A DNA stretch of 64,000 nucleotides from assembly GCF_017639205.1 (NCBI RefSeq), contig NZ_CP071139.1:7067501-7131500 (forward strand). Reading direction: 5' to 3'. A program made the translations under genes and the position numbers. Under the pieces are notes generated by a model. That model was given only the letters and a program-made list of their open reading frames with translations, did not search any database and was not told where the DNA came from. Every line of letters starts with the position of its first letter. The stretch's first letter is position 1. The DNA is from Streptomyces nojiriensis (GTDB lineage Bacteria; Actinomycetota; Actinomycetes; Streptomycetales; Streptomycetaceae). This document shows positions 26,916 through 35,957 of this stretch, piece by piece.

Positions 26916-27969
26916 CACCGCACTCGACATCACGGGCTGGACCTGCCCGGCCCCGCTGCGCGACCGCCCGCGCGTGGTGATGGGCCACGGTGGCGGGGGC
27001 GCACTCTCCGCCGAACTGGTCCAGCACCTGTTCGCCCCCGCCTTCGGCGGTGACGTGCTCGCCCAGCTCGGGGACTCCGCGGCCGTTTCCCTGGGCGGGG
27101 TCCGGCTGGCCTTCTCCACCGACTCCTACGTGGTGCGGCCGCTGTTCTTCCCCGGCGGCTCCATCGGCGACCTCGCGGTCAACGGGACGGTCAACGACCT
27201 GGCCATGAGCGGAGCCGAAGCGGCCTACCTGTCCTGCGGGTTCATCCTGGAGGAGGGCGTCGAGATGCCGGTGGTGGCCCGCGTGGCCGAGGCCATGGGC
27301 GCGGCTGCCCGGGCCGCGGGAGTGGAGGTCGCGACCGGCGACACCAAGGTCGTGGAGGCGGGCCACGGGGACGGCATCTACATCAACACCGCGGGCATCG
27401 GCGTCATCCCCGACGGGGTGGACCTGCGCCCGCAGCGCGTCGTACCCGGAGACGTCGTCATCGTCAGCGGTGAGATCGGGCTCCACGGCGTGGCGATCAT
27501 GAGCGTCCGCGAGGGGCTCGAATTCGGGGTGGACGTCCAGAGCGACTGCGCGGCCCTGGGCGGGCTCGTACGGAGCATGCTCGCGGTCACCCCGGACCTG
27601 CACGTCCTGCGCGATCCCACCCGCGGCGGCCTGGCGGCCTCCCTGAACGAGATCGCGGCCGCCTCGGGCACCGGCGTCGTGATCCACGAGGGCCGCGTCC
27701 CGGTCCCCGCGGCCGTCGCGAACGCCTGCGCGATCCTCGGGCTCGACCCGCTCTACGTGGCCAACGAGGGCAAGCTGGTCGCCTTCGTGCCCCGCGAGCA
27801 CGCCGACGCCGTCCTCGACGCCATGCGCGCCCACCCGCTGGGCCGCCACGCGGCGGTGATCGGTGAGGCCGTCGACGCCCACCCGGGCCTGGTCGTGGCC
27901 CGCACCGCCCTCGGCGGCACCCGCGTGGTCGACCTGCCGATCGGGGAGCAGCTGCCGCGCATCTGCTGA
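26908..27969 (+). CDS. hypE: HypE cyanide-ligand synthase
   Basis: 353 residues from TTG 26908, a start supported by GGAGG upstream and the 8-nt overlap with hypD. PurM-like ATPase family: [44 protein letters not shown] (read as separate motifs near 70-95), [24 protein letters not shown]. It ends in PRIC, whose terminal Cys is carbamoylated by HypF and dehydrated to thiocyanate. Last gene of the maturation set. Confidence 0.96.
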   Translation: MSDTALDITGWTCPAPLRDRPRVVMGHGGGGALSAELVQHLFAPAFGGDVLAQLGDSAAVSLGGVRLAFSTDSYVVRPLFFPGGSIGDLAVNGTVNDLAMSGAEAAYLSCGFILEEGVEMPVVARVAEAMGAAARAAGVEVATGDTKVVEAGHGDGIYINTAGIGVIPDGVDLRPQRVVPGDVVIVSGEIGLHGVAIMSVREGLEFGVDVQSDCAALGGLVRSMLAVTPDLHVLRDPTRGGLAASLNEIAAASGTGVVIHEGRVPVPAAVANACAILGLDPLYVANEGKLVAFVPREHADAVLDAMRAHPLGRHAAVIGEAVDAHPGLVVARTALGGTRVVDLPIGEQLPRIC

Positions 27970-28135
27970 CGGGTGCCGAAGACGGCTGCCGAAGATGGGT
28001 GCCGGCCCCGATGTGCGGTGGCGGTGGGCCGGGTGATGCTGAGGGTGCCCGCGGCATCCCCTCCCGGCCACCGCCGGGAGCCGCCGCCACTGCGCCCCAG
28101 GCCCTGTCGCCCTGCCGACGGAAAGGAGCGGGGTC

Positions 28136-28381
28136 ATGCCGCGATCCGAGGACGTGAGGACCACCGGCCCCGAAGCCCGGCCAGGGCTCCGGCCCCGCGC
28201 GTACCGCCGGGCGGGCGCCTGGCTGGCCATGGCCCTGGGGGTCTGGGCCGCGGTGGCCGGGGCCACCCTGCCCAACGGGCTCGTACTCGCGGCCGGCCTG
28301 GTCGTGGCCGCCCTGGCGGTCAACCGCCTGGGCGCGGAGCCCCGTACGCCCCGCCGGCCGAAGCCGGTGGCACCCCCTTGA
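28136..28381 (+). CDS. small membrane protein, unknown function
   Basis: 81 residues; the ATG is preceded by GAAAGGAGCGGGGTC, a strong ribosome site. A basic Pro-rich N-terminus is followed by two short hydrophobic segments (AWLAMALGVWAAVAGATL and LVLAAGLVVAALAVNRL), and a basic/Pro tail. It looks like an SPW-repeat-like or small integral membrane protein, but I see no family motif. Separated from hypE by 166 bp, so perhaps an independent unit. Convergent with the antiporter gene, with 3 bp between stops. Confidence 0.65.
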   Translation: MPRSEDVRTTGPEARPGLRPRAYRRAGAWLAMALGVWAAVAGATLPNGLVLAAGLVVAALAVNRLGAEPRTPRRPKPVAPP

Positions 28382-28384
28382 GCG

Positions 28385-29641
28385 CTACGGCAGCCCGGCC
28401 GGATCCTGGTCGGGGGCCGGCTCCGCGAGGGCCTCCGGGGACCGCGCGGGGGAGGGTACGGCCGCGAGCAGCGGGGTGTCCACGGCGCGCCGCCCCCGGA
28501 ACCGGGCGGCCAGCGGCTCGGTGTAGCGGGCGGTGAGCGGGCCGATCACCACGAGGATCAGCACGTAGGCGGTGGCCAGCGGCCCGAGGGCCGGTTCGAT
28601 GCCGGCGGTGACGGCCAGACCGGCGATGACGATCGAGAACTCCCCGCGGGCGACGAGGGTTCCGCCGGCCCGCCAGCGGCCCTTGACCCCGACCCCGGCG
28701 CGCTTCGCGGCCCAGTACCCGGTGGCGATCTTCGTACCGGCGGTGACCAGGGCGAGCGCGAGCGCCGGAAGCAGCACGGGCGGGATGCTGGCCGGGTCGG
28801 TGTGCAGGCCGAAGAAGACGAAGAACACCGCGGCGAACAGGTCCCGGAGCGGGCTGAGCAGGGTGTGCGTACCCTCGGCCACCTCACCGGACAGGGCGAT
28901 GCCGACCAGGAACGCGCCGACCGCGGCGGAGACCTGCAGCTGCTGGGCGATGCCCGCGACCAGCAGGGTCAGGCCGAGGACGACGAGGAGCAGCTTCTCC
29001 GGGTCGTCGCTGGAGACGAACCGAGAGATGAGCCGGCCGTAGCGGACGGCGACGAACAGCACCGCGCCCGCCACGCCGAGGGCGATCGCCAGGGTCAGAC
29101 TGCCCGCCGCGAGACCGACCCCGGCCAGCAGCGCGGTGACGATGGGCAGGTAGACGGCCATGGCCAGGTCCTCGAGGACCAGGACGCTGAGGACGACCGG
29201 GGTCTCGCGGTTGCCGAGCCGCCCGAGGTCACCCATCACCTTGGCGATGACGCCGGAGGAGGAGATCCAGGTGACCCCCGCCAGGACCACGGCGGCCACC
29301 GGACCCCAGCCCATCAGCAGCGCGGCGACCGCCCCGGGTACGGCGTTGAGGGTGAAGTCGACCAGCCCGGCCGGGTACTGGGTCTTGAGGTTGGAGACCA
29401 GGTCGGTGGCCGTGTACTCCAGCCCCAGCATCAGCAGCAGCAGGATGACGCCGATCTCGGCGCCGATCGCCACGAACTCCTCGCTCGCGCCCATGGGCAG
29501 CAGCCCGCCCGTGCCGAAGGCGAGACCGGCCAGCAGGTACAGGGGTATCGGGGAGAAGCGGAAGCGCCCGGCGAGTCTGCCCAGCAGACCCAGGCCCAGG
29601 ATGATCGCACCGAACTCGATCAGGAAGACGGCGGAGTGCAC
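28385..29641 (-). CDS. CPA2 family cation:proton antiporter
   Basis: 418 residues from GTG 29641, with 12-13 predicted membrane helices. Features of the KefB/CPA2 group: YLLAGLAFGTGGLLP, GVILLLLMLGLEYTATDL, VTWISSSGVIAKVMGDLG, LEDLAMAVYLPIVTALL and FFVFFGLHTDPA. It lacks a C-terminal TrkA-N domain; the regulatory TrkA-C function is supplied by the separate upstream gene 6 bp away, as in KhtTU-type K+/H+ antiporters. Likely role: potassium or sodium efflux in exchange for protons. Confidence 0.9.
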   Translation of the reverse strand: MHSAVFLIEFGAIILGLGLLGRLAGRFRFSPIPLYLLAGLAFGTGGLLPMGASEEFVAIGAEIGVILLLLMLGLEYTATDLVSNLKTQYPAGLVDFTLNAVPGAVAALLMGWGPVAAVVLAGVTWISSSGVIAKVMGDLGRLGNRETPVVLSVLVLEDLAMAVYLPIVTALLAGVGLAAGSLTLAIALGVAGAVLFVAVRYGRLISRFVSSDDPEKLLLVVLGLTLLVAGIAQQLQVSAAVGAFLVGIALSGEVAEGTHTLLSPLRDLFAAVFFVFFGLHTDPASIPPVLLPALALALVTAGTKIATGYWAAKRAGVGVKGRWRAGGTLVARGEFSIVIAGLAVTAGIEPALGPLATAYVLILVVIGPLTARYTEPLAARFRGRRAVDTPLLAAVPSPARSPEALAEPAPDQDPAGLP

Positions 29642-29647
29642 AGGCGA

Positions 29648-30133
29648 TTACTCCCGTCCGAGTATGGAGGCGGCGGCGTCGACGCCCTCGCGGGTGCCGA
29701 TCACGATGAGCGTGTCCCCGCCGGCGAGGCGGAAGTCGGGCGCGGGGGAGGGGCGGGCCTCGGCCCGCCGCAGGACCGCCACGATCGAGACCCCGGTCTC
29801 CGTCCGCATCCGGGTCTCGCCCAGCAGCCGGCCGTTCCAGTACGAGTGCGCGGACAGCTCGATGCGCTCGGCGACCAGCCCGAGGTCGGTGGTGTGCAGC
29901 AGGTTGGGGCTGTGGTGCGCGGGCATCAGGGCGTCGATCAGCGAGGTCGTCTCGGCCCCGGACAGGTGCAGCGACTGGGCGCACGCGTCGGGATCGTCCG
30001 CGCGGTAGACGTTCACCGTACGGGTGCCGTCGCGGTGGGCGATCACCGACAGGTGGCGCCGCTCGCGGGTGGTGAGGTCGTACTGGACCCCGATGCCGGG
30101 CAGTGGCGTGGTGCTCATCCGTGGAGCGGGCAC
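29648..30133 (-). CDS. TrkA-C domain antiporter regulatory subunit (KhtT-like)
   Basis: 161 residues. The N-terminal half is alpha/beta (LPGIGVQYDLTTRERRHLSVI) and the C-terminal half is a TrkA-C/RCK-C domain (FRLAGGDTLIVIGTREGVDAAASIL), which binds nucleotides or cations and gates the antiporter. GTG 30133 is preferred, since AAAGGGGGA lies 7 nt before it; the ATG at 30118 has no ribosome site within range. Operon with the antiporter gene. Confidence 0.88.
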   Translation of the reverse strand: MPAPRMSTTPLPGIGVQYDLTTRERRHLSVIAHRDGTRTVNVYRADDPDACAQSLHLSGAETTSLIDALMPAHHSPNLLHTTDLGLVAERIELSAHSYWNGRLLGETRMRTETGVSIVAVLRRAEARPSPAPDFRLAGGDTLIVIGTREGVDAAASILGRE

Positions 30134-30421
30134 GGCTCTGTCCCCCTTTGCTTCGTGTTCGACGGTGGTGCGGCGCAGCGCCGCCCAAAGGCAGGTCCGG
30201 GCTGCCGCGCGGGCTCATGGTGCCACCTCGGGCAGGGGGCGGGATATGGGTGTCGGCACGGATGGACAAGAGCCACGGCGGACGACAGGCTGAAGCGGGG
30301 ACACCGGTCCCCGCGCGGGTCCCGCCGCAGGTCACCGCAGGTGCGGGGGCGTATCGGCGGGGATAGTGGAAGCAAGTGGTCCGCCGGATCGGCGGATCCC
30401 GGAACGAGGGGAGGGACGCCC

Positions 30422-31378
30422 GTGTCGCTGTACTGGCGGATCTTCCTGCTCAACGCGGCCGTCCTCGTCACCGCCGTCCTGCTGCTGCTCGGCCCGGTCA
30501 CCGTGTCCACCCCGGTCCTCTTCGGCGAGGCCGTGGTGCTGCTCGCCGGGCTGGCCGCCATGCTGATCGCCAACGCCGCCCTGCTCCGGATCGGGCTGGC
30601 ACCGCTCGGCCGGCTGACCCGCGCGATGAGCGCGGTCGACCTGCTGCGCCCCGGCGGCCGGGCCCGGGTGGAGGGTCCCGCCGAAGTGGCCGAGCTGACC
30701 ACCTCCTTCAACGCCATGCTGGGCCGGCTGGAGGCCGAACGGGCCGGCAGCAGCGCCCGCGCCCTCTGCGCGCAGGAAGCCGAACGACGGCGCATCGCCC
30801 GGGAACTCCACGACGAGGTCGGCCAGACCCTCACCGCGGTCCTGCTCCAGCTCAAGCACGCGGCCGACCGCGCCCCGGCCCCCTTGCGGGAGGAGCTCCG
30901 CCAGGTGCAGGAGACCACCCGTGCCGGCCTGGACGAGATCCGCCGCATCGCCCGCAGGCTGCGCCCGGGGGTCCTGGAGGAGCTCGGGTTGCACAGTGCC
31001 GTGCGCGCGCTGACGGCCGAGTTCACCAGCGGATCGCTGACGGTGCGGCACGTCATCGGCCCGCACGTGCCCCCGCTGGACGAAGCGGCCGAACTCGTCT
31101 TCTACCGGGTCGCCCAGGAGGCCCTGACCAACGCCGCCCGGCACGCGGGCGCGAGCGAGGTCGAGGTACACCTGTCGGGCCGGCCCGACGGCGCGGTCCG
31201 GCTGCTCGTACGGGACGACGGCCGGGGCATCGGCCCCGCCGGCGAGGGCGCGGGGATCCAGGGCATGCGGGAACGGGCCCTGCTGATCGGCGCGGACCTC
31301 GCCATCGGAAGCGGCCCGCGGGGCGGCACCGACGTACGGCTGGACGTACCGGTCGCGACCACGGAGGTATCCCGTTGA
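30422..31378 (+). CDS. NarL-type sensor histidine kinase
   Basis: 318 residues from GTG 30422 with a strong GGGGAGGG ribosome site. Two N-terminal membrane helices with almost no loop between them (about 5-24 and 33-52) are followed by a HAMP-like linker (RIGLAPLGRLTRAMSAVDLL) and a HisKA_3 domain with phospho-acceptor H130 in RIARELHDEVGQTLTAVLLQ. The GHKL ATPase part has N-box EALTNAARHAGA and G-box DDGRGI. The lack of an extracellular domain suggests membrane-internal or cytoplasmic sensing. Coupled to the response regulator by a TTGA overlap. Confidence 0.93.
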   Translation: MSLYWRIFLLNAAVLVTAVLLLLGPVTVSTPVLFGEAVVLLAGLAAMLIANAALLRIGLAPLGRLTRAMSAVDLLRPGGRARVEGPAEVAELTTSFNAMLGRLEAERAGSSARALCAQEAERRRIARELHDEVGQTLTAVLLQLKHAADRAPAPLREELRQVQETTRAGLDEIRRIARRLRPGVLEELGLHSAVRALTAEFTSGSLTVRHVIGPHVPPLDEAAELVFYRVAQEALTNAARHAGASEVEVHLSGRPDGAVRLLVRDDGRGIGPAGEGAGIQGMRERALLIGADLAIGSGPRGGTDVRLDVPVATTEVSR

Positions 31379-32076
31379 ACCCGTTGCCCCCGTCGCCCCC
31401 GCTGACCTCATCGCCCACACCGCTGCGGCCGCCGACGCGCGTCCTGCTCGCCGACGACCACGCCCTCGTACGGCGCGGGGTCAGGCTCATCCTCGACGCC
31501 GAGCCGGACCTGACGGTGGTGGCCGAGGCCGGTGACGGAGCGGAGGCCGTCGCCCTGGCCCGTACCGGGGAGGTGGACCTCGCCGTCCTCGACGTGGCCA
31601 TGCCCCGGATGACGGGACTGCAGGCCGCACGGGAACTCTCCCGGCTGCGCCCGGAGCTGCGCATCCTCATCCTGACCATGTACGACAACGAGCAGTACTT
31701 CTTCGAGGCGCTCAAGGCCGGGGCGGCCGGATACGTCCCCAAGTCGGTCGCCGACCGCGATCTGGTCGAGGCGTGCCGGGCGGCGATCCGGGACGAGCCT
31801 TTCATCTACCCGGGGGCCGAGACGACGCTCATCCGCAACTACCTGGACCGGGCCCGCCAGGGTGATCCGCTGCCCGCCCGGGCGATCACCGAGCGCGAGG
31901 AGGAGATCCTCAAGCTCGTCGCGGAGGGCCACTCCTCGAAGGAGATCGGCGACCTCCTCGTCATCAGCGCCAAGACGGTGGAGCGCCACCGGGCCAACCT
32001 GCTCCAGAAGCTGGGGATGCGCGACCGCCTGGAACTGACCCGCTACGCGATCCGGGTCGGACTCATCGAGCCGTAG
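31375..32076 (+). CDS. NarL/LuxR-family response regulator
   Basis: 233 residues from TTG 31375 (ACGGAGG upstream). A Pro-rich 20-residue N-terminal extension precedes the receiver domain: TRVLLADDHALVRRG, phospho-acceptor D73 in DLAVLDVAMPRMTG, a conserved Thr in LILTMY and Lys in GYVPKSV. The C-terminal LuxR-type helix-turn-helix is ITEREEEILKLVAEGHSSKE onward with KTVERHRANL. Partner of the upstream kinase. The antiporter pair upstream is on the opposite strand, so targets are not evident. Confidence 0.94.
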   Translation: MNPLPPSPPLTSSPTPLRPPTRVLLADDHALVRRGVRLILDAEPDLTVVAEAGDGAEAVALARTGEVDLAVLDVAMPRMTGLQAARELSRLRPELRILILTMYDNEQYFFEALKAGAAGYVPKSVADRDLVEACRAAIRDEPFIYPGAETTLIRNYLDRARQGDPLPARAITEREEEILKLVAEGHSSKEIGDLLVISAKTVERHRANLLQKLGMRDRLELTRYAIRVGLIEP

Positions 32077-32212
32077 GGGGACACGGCCTGGCAGGCCGCC
32101 GCCCGCAGCCACCCTCGTAGATGCGAGGTGGTGCCGTTCGGGCCCCGGCCCGAGCATGGCGCGGGGGACCGCCCGTCCGGGCGCCGTCCACAGGGTCCGG
32201 GAGGGGAAAGAC

Positions 32213-33088
32213 GTGCTGCGGTATCCGAGCAGGCTGTGGGCGCTGGTGCTGATGTGCCTGGCGGGACTGGTGCTGGCGGGAACACCCGCGCCCGCCTCCG
32301 CCACCGCCCCCGTCCCCGCGCCCGCTGCGGCGAAGCCGCTGTTCCAGCTCCCCTTCCCGTGCGGGACCACCTGGCAGCTGAACACCTGGGGCCACAACCC
32401 GGCACTGGACATCGTGGTGGAGGGCAACACCGGTTCCGACGGACTGCCCGTCCTGCCGTCCGCCGCCGGCACGGTGGCCGCCACGTACTGGACCAACGGT
32501 TCGGGCAACACCATCCAGATCAACCACGGCAACGGCTGGTTCACGGCGTACTACCACCTGAAGGACGACCCGGCGACCTACGTGAAGAAGGGCGACCCCG
32601 TCCAGCCGTCCACCCGGATCGGCCGCATCGGCACCTCGGGCGCCTCCACCTGGTCCCACCTGCACTACGAGCAGCGCTACCTCGCGTCGGGCGACTTCAC
32701 CGACGAGAGCCACCGCGTCCCGGCCCACTTCGACGGGGTCGAGTACACGGGCGACGCGAAGGAATGGCCGAGCGTCACCAGCCGCAACTGCACCGGCACA
32801 CCGCCCCCCGCCTGGCAGGACTGCCCGTCCGGCCACGTCTGCTTCTACTCGGGCGCGGACGGCACGGGCACCGTCTGCCGCTCCGCCACCGACGAGCCCC
32901 GGAGCACGTGTGGGCTGCGCAGGTCCTTCTTCAACAACGGCACGCCGCAGCCGGGTTACGACCACGTACAGGTGTACTTCCGGGAGGGCGGCAGCGCCTG
33001 TCTGCACCGCGGCTGGGACGAGGGGCGCGGGAACCTCCCGGCCGGAGGCCGGACCATCGAGCGCTTCCAGTGGCGAGGAGAGTGCTGA
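32213..33088 (+). CDS. secreted M23 peptidase with a crystallin/I36-like domain
   Basis: 291 residues from GTG 32213 (GGGAGGGGAAAGAC upstream). Signal peptide: LWALVLMCLAGLVLAGTPAPASA. The M23 metallopeptidase domain (about 40-185) has GHNPALDIVVEG and the zinc-ligand motif HLHYEQ, so it probably cleaves cell-wall peptides. A Cys-rich C-terminal domain follows (CPSGHVCFYSGADGTG, CGLRRSFFNNG, YDHVQVYFREGG), matching the peptidase inhibitor I36 / beta-gamma-crystallin-like pattern. The same type of domain occurs at the C-terminus of the nearby protein kinase. Confidence 0.88.
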   Translation: MLRYPSRLWALVLMCLAGLVLAGTPAPASATAPVPAPAAAKPLFQLPFPCGTTWQLNTWGHNPALDIVVEGNTGSDGLPVLPSAAGTVAATYWTNGSGNTIQINHGNGWFTAYYHLKDDPATYVKKGDPVQPSTRIGRIGTSGASTWSHLHYEQRYLASGDFTDESHRVPAHFDGVEYTGDAKEWPSVTSRNCTGTPPPAWQDCPSGHVCFYSGADGTGTVCRSATDEPRSTCGLRRSFFNNGTPQPGYDHVQVYFREGGSACLHRGWDEGRGNLPAGGRTIERFQWRGEC

Positions 33089-33130
33089 AGACCGGTCATT
33101 GTTGCGGGAACGATTGATTCCGCTGGCTAA

Positions 33131-33155
33131 CCTTCCCCTGCACCTTCGGGGAAGG
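33131..33155 (+). promoter_or_regulatory. hairpin covering the ribosome site of the FHA gene
   Basis: Perfect 8-bp arms CCTTCCCC (33131-33138) and GGGGAAGG (33148-33155) with a 9-nt loop. The right arm is the Shine-Dalgarno stretch for the GTG at 33163, so folding would hide the ribosome site. It could regulate translation, or be a chance pairing of a purine-rich site. Confidence 0.4.
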
Positions 33156-33162
33156 AAGCAGC

Positions 33163-33942
33163 GTGAACAGCATCATCGTGGTCCCGGGGCCCACCATGTC
33201 CCCGGCCGCACAGATCCGCCTGGCACCGGGGCAGACCCTCCGGTTCGGCCGTGGACCCCTCCGCCGCAGCGGCATCGGCACCGGAGGTGGTGGCGGCCCG
33301 GACACCCTGCACGTCCCGCACGCCGGCGTCTCGCGTTCGGCGGGGGAGATCACCGCCACGGCCACGTACTGGTCGCTCAGCAACTTCTCCCGCTCGGCGA
33401 CGTACGTGGTCGAGAACCCCGAGGGCGCCGGCGAGCACATCAAGATCGCCCCCGGCCGGCTGGACGCACCGGTCCCGTTCGAATTCGCCCGGCTCGTCCT
33501 GCCCGCCGGCTCCGAACTGCTCACCCTGGACGTCTGGGCACCGCGCCACGACTACGCCGACCGGGACGATCCGGGCGAGCCCGACGGGGAGCCGACCGCA
33601 CTCCCCTTCCCGCTCGACCGCTCCAGCCGGTACTTCCTGGTCCTCACCGCGCTCTGCGAGCCGAGGCTGCGCGGCGCACCGCACGCGCCCCTGCCCACCG
33701 TCGAGCAGGTGGTCGAACGGCTGAAGCCCTCCTGGCCCGCGGCCAACCGCGCCGCCGTGCAGTGGAACATCGACTACCTCGCGGTCAAACTGCGCCTCAA
33801 GCCCGGCCCCGACACGGTGGATCCGGGGCCGCGGCTGGTCGGCAAGAAGGAGACCCTGGTCTCGCTGGCCCTGCGCTTCGACCTCGTCCGCGAGACCGAC
33901 CTGGCGGCCCTGCCGGCCGCCCCGACCGGTACCGCCCGCTGA
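33163..33942 (+). CDS. FHA-domain protein
   Basis: 259 residues from GTG 33163 (GGGGAAGGAAG upstream). The N-terminal half has FHA elements: LRFGRGP, a Gly-rich loop, VPHAGVSRSAGEITATATYWSL and VVENPEG, corresponding to the GR..SR.H..I phosphothreonine-binding pattern, although the usual His after SR is not obvious. The C-terminal half (AALPFPLDRSSRYFLVLTALCEPRL, TVEQVVERLKPSWPAANRAAV) resembles the winged-helix-like region of FHA-linked regulators. It is translationally joined to the Ser/Thr kinase and is a likely substrate or partner. Confidence 0.78.
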   Translation: MNSIIVVPGPTMSPAAQIRLAPGQTLRFGRGPLRRSGIGTGGGGGPDTLHVPHAGVSRSAGEITATATYWSLSNFSRSATYVVENPEGAGEHIKIAPGRLDAPVPFEFARLVLPAGSELLTLDVWAPRHDYADRDDPGEPDGEPTALPFPLDRSSRYFLVLTALCEPRLRGAPHAPLPTVEQVVERLKPSWPAANRAAVQWNIDYLAVKLRLKPGPDTVDPGPRLVGKKETLVSLALRFDLVRETDLAALPAAPTGTAR

Positions 33943-35315
33943 CCGGGAAGGCCGGCCACCCCGGCGCCCTCGAAGTCCCGGCCGGCTACCGCGTCGGCCC
34001 CTGGGCCGTCGGGCACCTGCTGGGGGCCGGCGCCTTCGGCAGCGTCTACGCGGCCCTGCGCGCCGTGCCCGAGCCGGGCCTGCCCGGCCGGGCCGCGCTC
34101 AAGGTCCTGCCGACCGGTACCCGCACCCCGCGCCAGTTACGGCACCTGGTCGAGCTCGCCGAGCGCGAGACCGAGGTACTGCGCCGGGTGCGCACACCCC
34201 GGCTGATCCGGCTCTACGAGGTCCTCACGGTCGACGACCCCGGCCGGCCCGAACTCGACGGCGCCACCGTCCTCGTCCTGGAGGAGGCACAGGGCTCCCT
34301 GGACACCCTGCTGGCCGACGGAGTGCCATCGGCCGGACCCGCCCTGCTCGCCCAGGTCTGCGAGGGGCTCGACCAACTGCACCGGGCGGGCTGGGTGCAC
34401 GGCGACCTCAAGCCGGGCAACGTCCTGCTGATGGCCGACGGCACGGCACGGCTGGGCGACTTCAACATGGCCGCGGAGCTGGAGGGCACCCACGCCTACT
34501 CCCCGGCCTTCGCCACCCCCGACTACACCCCGCCGGACCTGCTCTGGTCGGAGGTCGGCGAACGGGGGACGAAGATCCGCCCGACGGCCGACATCTGGGC
34601 CTTCGGCGTACTGGCCCACGTCGTCCTGACCGGCGCACTGCCGCTGCCCGGCGGCACCCCCGCTGCCCGCCGGGACGCCGCGCTGCGCTACGCCAGGGGC
34701 GAGGAGGAGCTGCGGCTGTCGCCACGACTCCCGGAGCACTGGCGGGACATCGTCCGCGACTGCCTGGCCCGAAGACACGAGGACCGGGCCGCGCACACCG
34801 CCGCGTCGCTGCTGCGCCGCGTGGTGGTGGCGGCCGCCGCCCCGTCGCCGGCCCCGCCGACTCCGTCGGCCCCGCGCGTTTCCGTACCCCGCGGGCGGCG
34901 CCGCGCGCTGATCGCGGCCGGTACGGCGGCGCTCGCCGCCGGCCTGGGCGCCGTATGGGGCTCGGGCCTGTTCCACCTCGGGGACTCCGGCGGGGCGCTG
35001 GGGTACGAACGGTGCTGGCGCGGGGCGGTCTGCTTCTTCTCGGAGGAGGACGGCCGGGGCGAGATGTGCTCCTGGGTCGACGGCGGCGCCGACTGGATCG
35101 ACGGCCCGGCCCCCTGTCCCTGGACGGCCCGCAGCGCGCCGCGCTCGGTCTTCAACAACGGGTTCGACCTCACCGAGGGTGCGACCAAGGTCGACGTCGT
35201 CTACTACGGCCGGCCCGCCCAACAGGAGCCGCTGGGCTGTGTGAAGGTGCGTACGAGAACCAACTTGGGCGGCACGGCCCTCCCGCGCTCCCACGCCTGG
35301 GTGCCGAACTGCTGA
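33939..35315 (+). CDS. Ser/Thr protein kinase, membrane-anchored, with an extracellular I36-like domain
   Basis: 458 residues if translation begins at CTG 33939, which overlaps the FHA stop (CTGA). No ATG, GTG or TTG is available in frame between the preceding overlapping gene and the glycine loop, so the start is unusual. Kinase motifs: GAGAFGSVYAALR, Lys in AALKVLP, catalytic WVHGDLKPGNVLL, metal loop GDFNMA (DFN in place of DFG), and a TPDYTPPDLL activation region. A membrane helix (ALIAAGTAALAAGLGAVWG) follows at about 327-345, then a Cys-rich domain like that of the M23 protein (CWRGAVCFFSEEDGRGEMC, PRSVFNNG). Confidence 0.85.
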   Translation: MTGKAGHPGALEVPAGYRVGPWAVGHLLGAGAFGSVYAALRAVPEPGLPGRAALKVLPTGTRTPRQLRHLVELAERETEVLRRVRTPRLIRLYEVLTVDDPGRPELDGATVLVLEEAQGSLDTLLADGVPSAGPALLAQVCEGLDQLHRAGWVHGDLKPGNVLLMADGTARLGDFNMAAELEGTHAYSPAFATPDYTPPDLLWSEVGERGTKIRPTADIWAFGVLAHVVLTGALPLPGGTPAARRDAALRYARGEEELRLSPRLPEHWRDIVRDCLARRHEDRAAHTAASLLRRVVVAAAAPSPAPPTPSAPRVSVPRGRRRALIAAGTAALAAGLGAVWGSGLFHLGDSGGALGYERCWRGAVCFFSEEDGRGEMCSWVDGGADWIDGPAPCPWTARSAPRSVFNNGFDLTEGATKVDVVYYGRPAQQEPLGCVKVRTRTNLGGTALPRSHAWVPNC

Positions 35316-35455
35316 GGGCTGCCGGCACACGGCGGGCCTGCCGCCCCGCGCCGCCCGCCGGCCGACCGAGCGATTCGAGCCAATCGGGCCGATCGAGCCC
35401 TCTCCCGCCCCCGCAGGGAGCGCGGTGAGCCGATCGGCGGAGGCCGGGCGACGGC

Positions 35456-35896
35456 CTAACACCCGTCGCCGAGGTTGACCCCCGACGCGGCGGCCGCGTA
35501 CACGACGTACAGCTGGATCAGCTCCATCGGGATCGCGAGGACGCTGAACCAGACGGTGGTGCCGGCGAGCAGACCCGGCCAGGTCTCCCCGAGCCGGACG
35601 CCGTACCGGCCGCGCAGCCGCCGCGCGAGCAGCACGCACACCGCCACCGCCGCCACCCCGAGGAGGACACCGGCCCACCCGGCGGCGTACTCCGCCATCG
35701 GGAAGGGCAGGTGCCGGCAGGCCTTCTGCTGCCGTTCGGCCCACTCGGACTCGATCTCCTGCGTGTGCAGGGAGGCCGCCACACCGGCCACGATCAGGAG
35801 CGGCACCATCAGCGCCGCCGTCACGGTGCCGAACGTGGCGGCACGCGGGCGCGCGGTGCCTTCGCCCGGGGCGGGGGAAGGTGCGGTGGCGGTCAT
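35456..35896 (-). CDS. small integral membrane protein
   Basis: 146 residues from ATG 35896. Three to four membrane segments: TAALMVPLLIVAGVAASL, AGWAGVLLGVAAVAVCVLLA, LLAGTTVWFSVLAIPMELI and LYVVYAAAASGV. Between the first two is an extracytoplasmic charged segment with one Cys (QKACRHLP), and it ends GDGC. No family is recognised. Upstream, 61 bp away on the same strand, lies the lanthipeptide-linked regulator, so the two may be co-transcribed. It could serve transport or immunity for the lanthipeptide, but nothing in the sequence proves that. Confidence 0.7.
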   Translation of the reverse strand: MTATAPSPAPGEGTARPRAATFGTVTAALMVPLLIVAGVAASLHTQEIESEWAERQQKACRHLPFPMAEYAAGWAGVLLGVAAVAVCVLLARRLRGRYGVRLGETWPGLLAGTTVWFSVLAIPMELIQLYVVYAAAASGVNLGDGC

Positions 35897-35957
35897 CGGT
35901 ACCCATCCGGTTGCGGGTGGACGATGCGGGGGCGCCACCTGTTCACAGAAGATGATC

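Noticed and set aside
28802-30421. N-terminal 540-codon extension of the histidine kinase
   Set aside because: It runs antisense through the antiporter and TrkA-C genes, is Gln/Gly/Asp-rich shadow sequence, and GTG 30422 has a strong ribosome site directly before a membrane helix.
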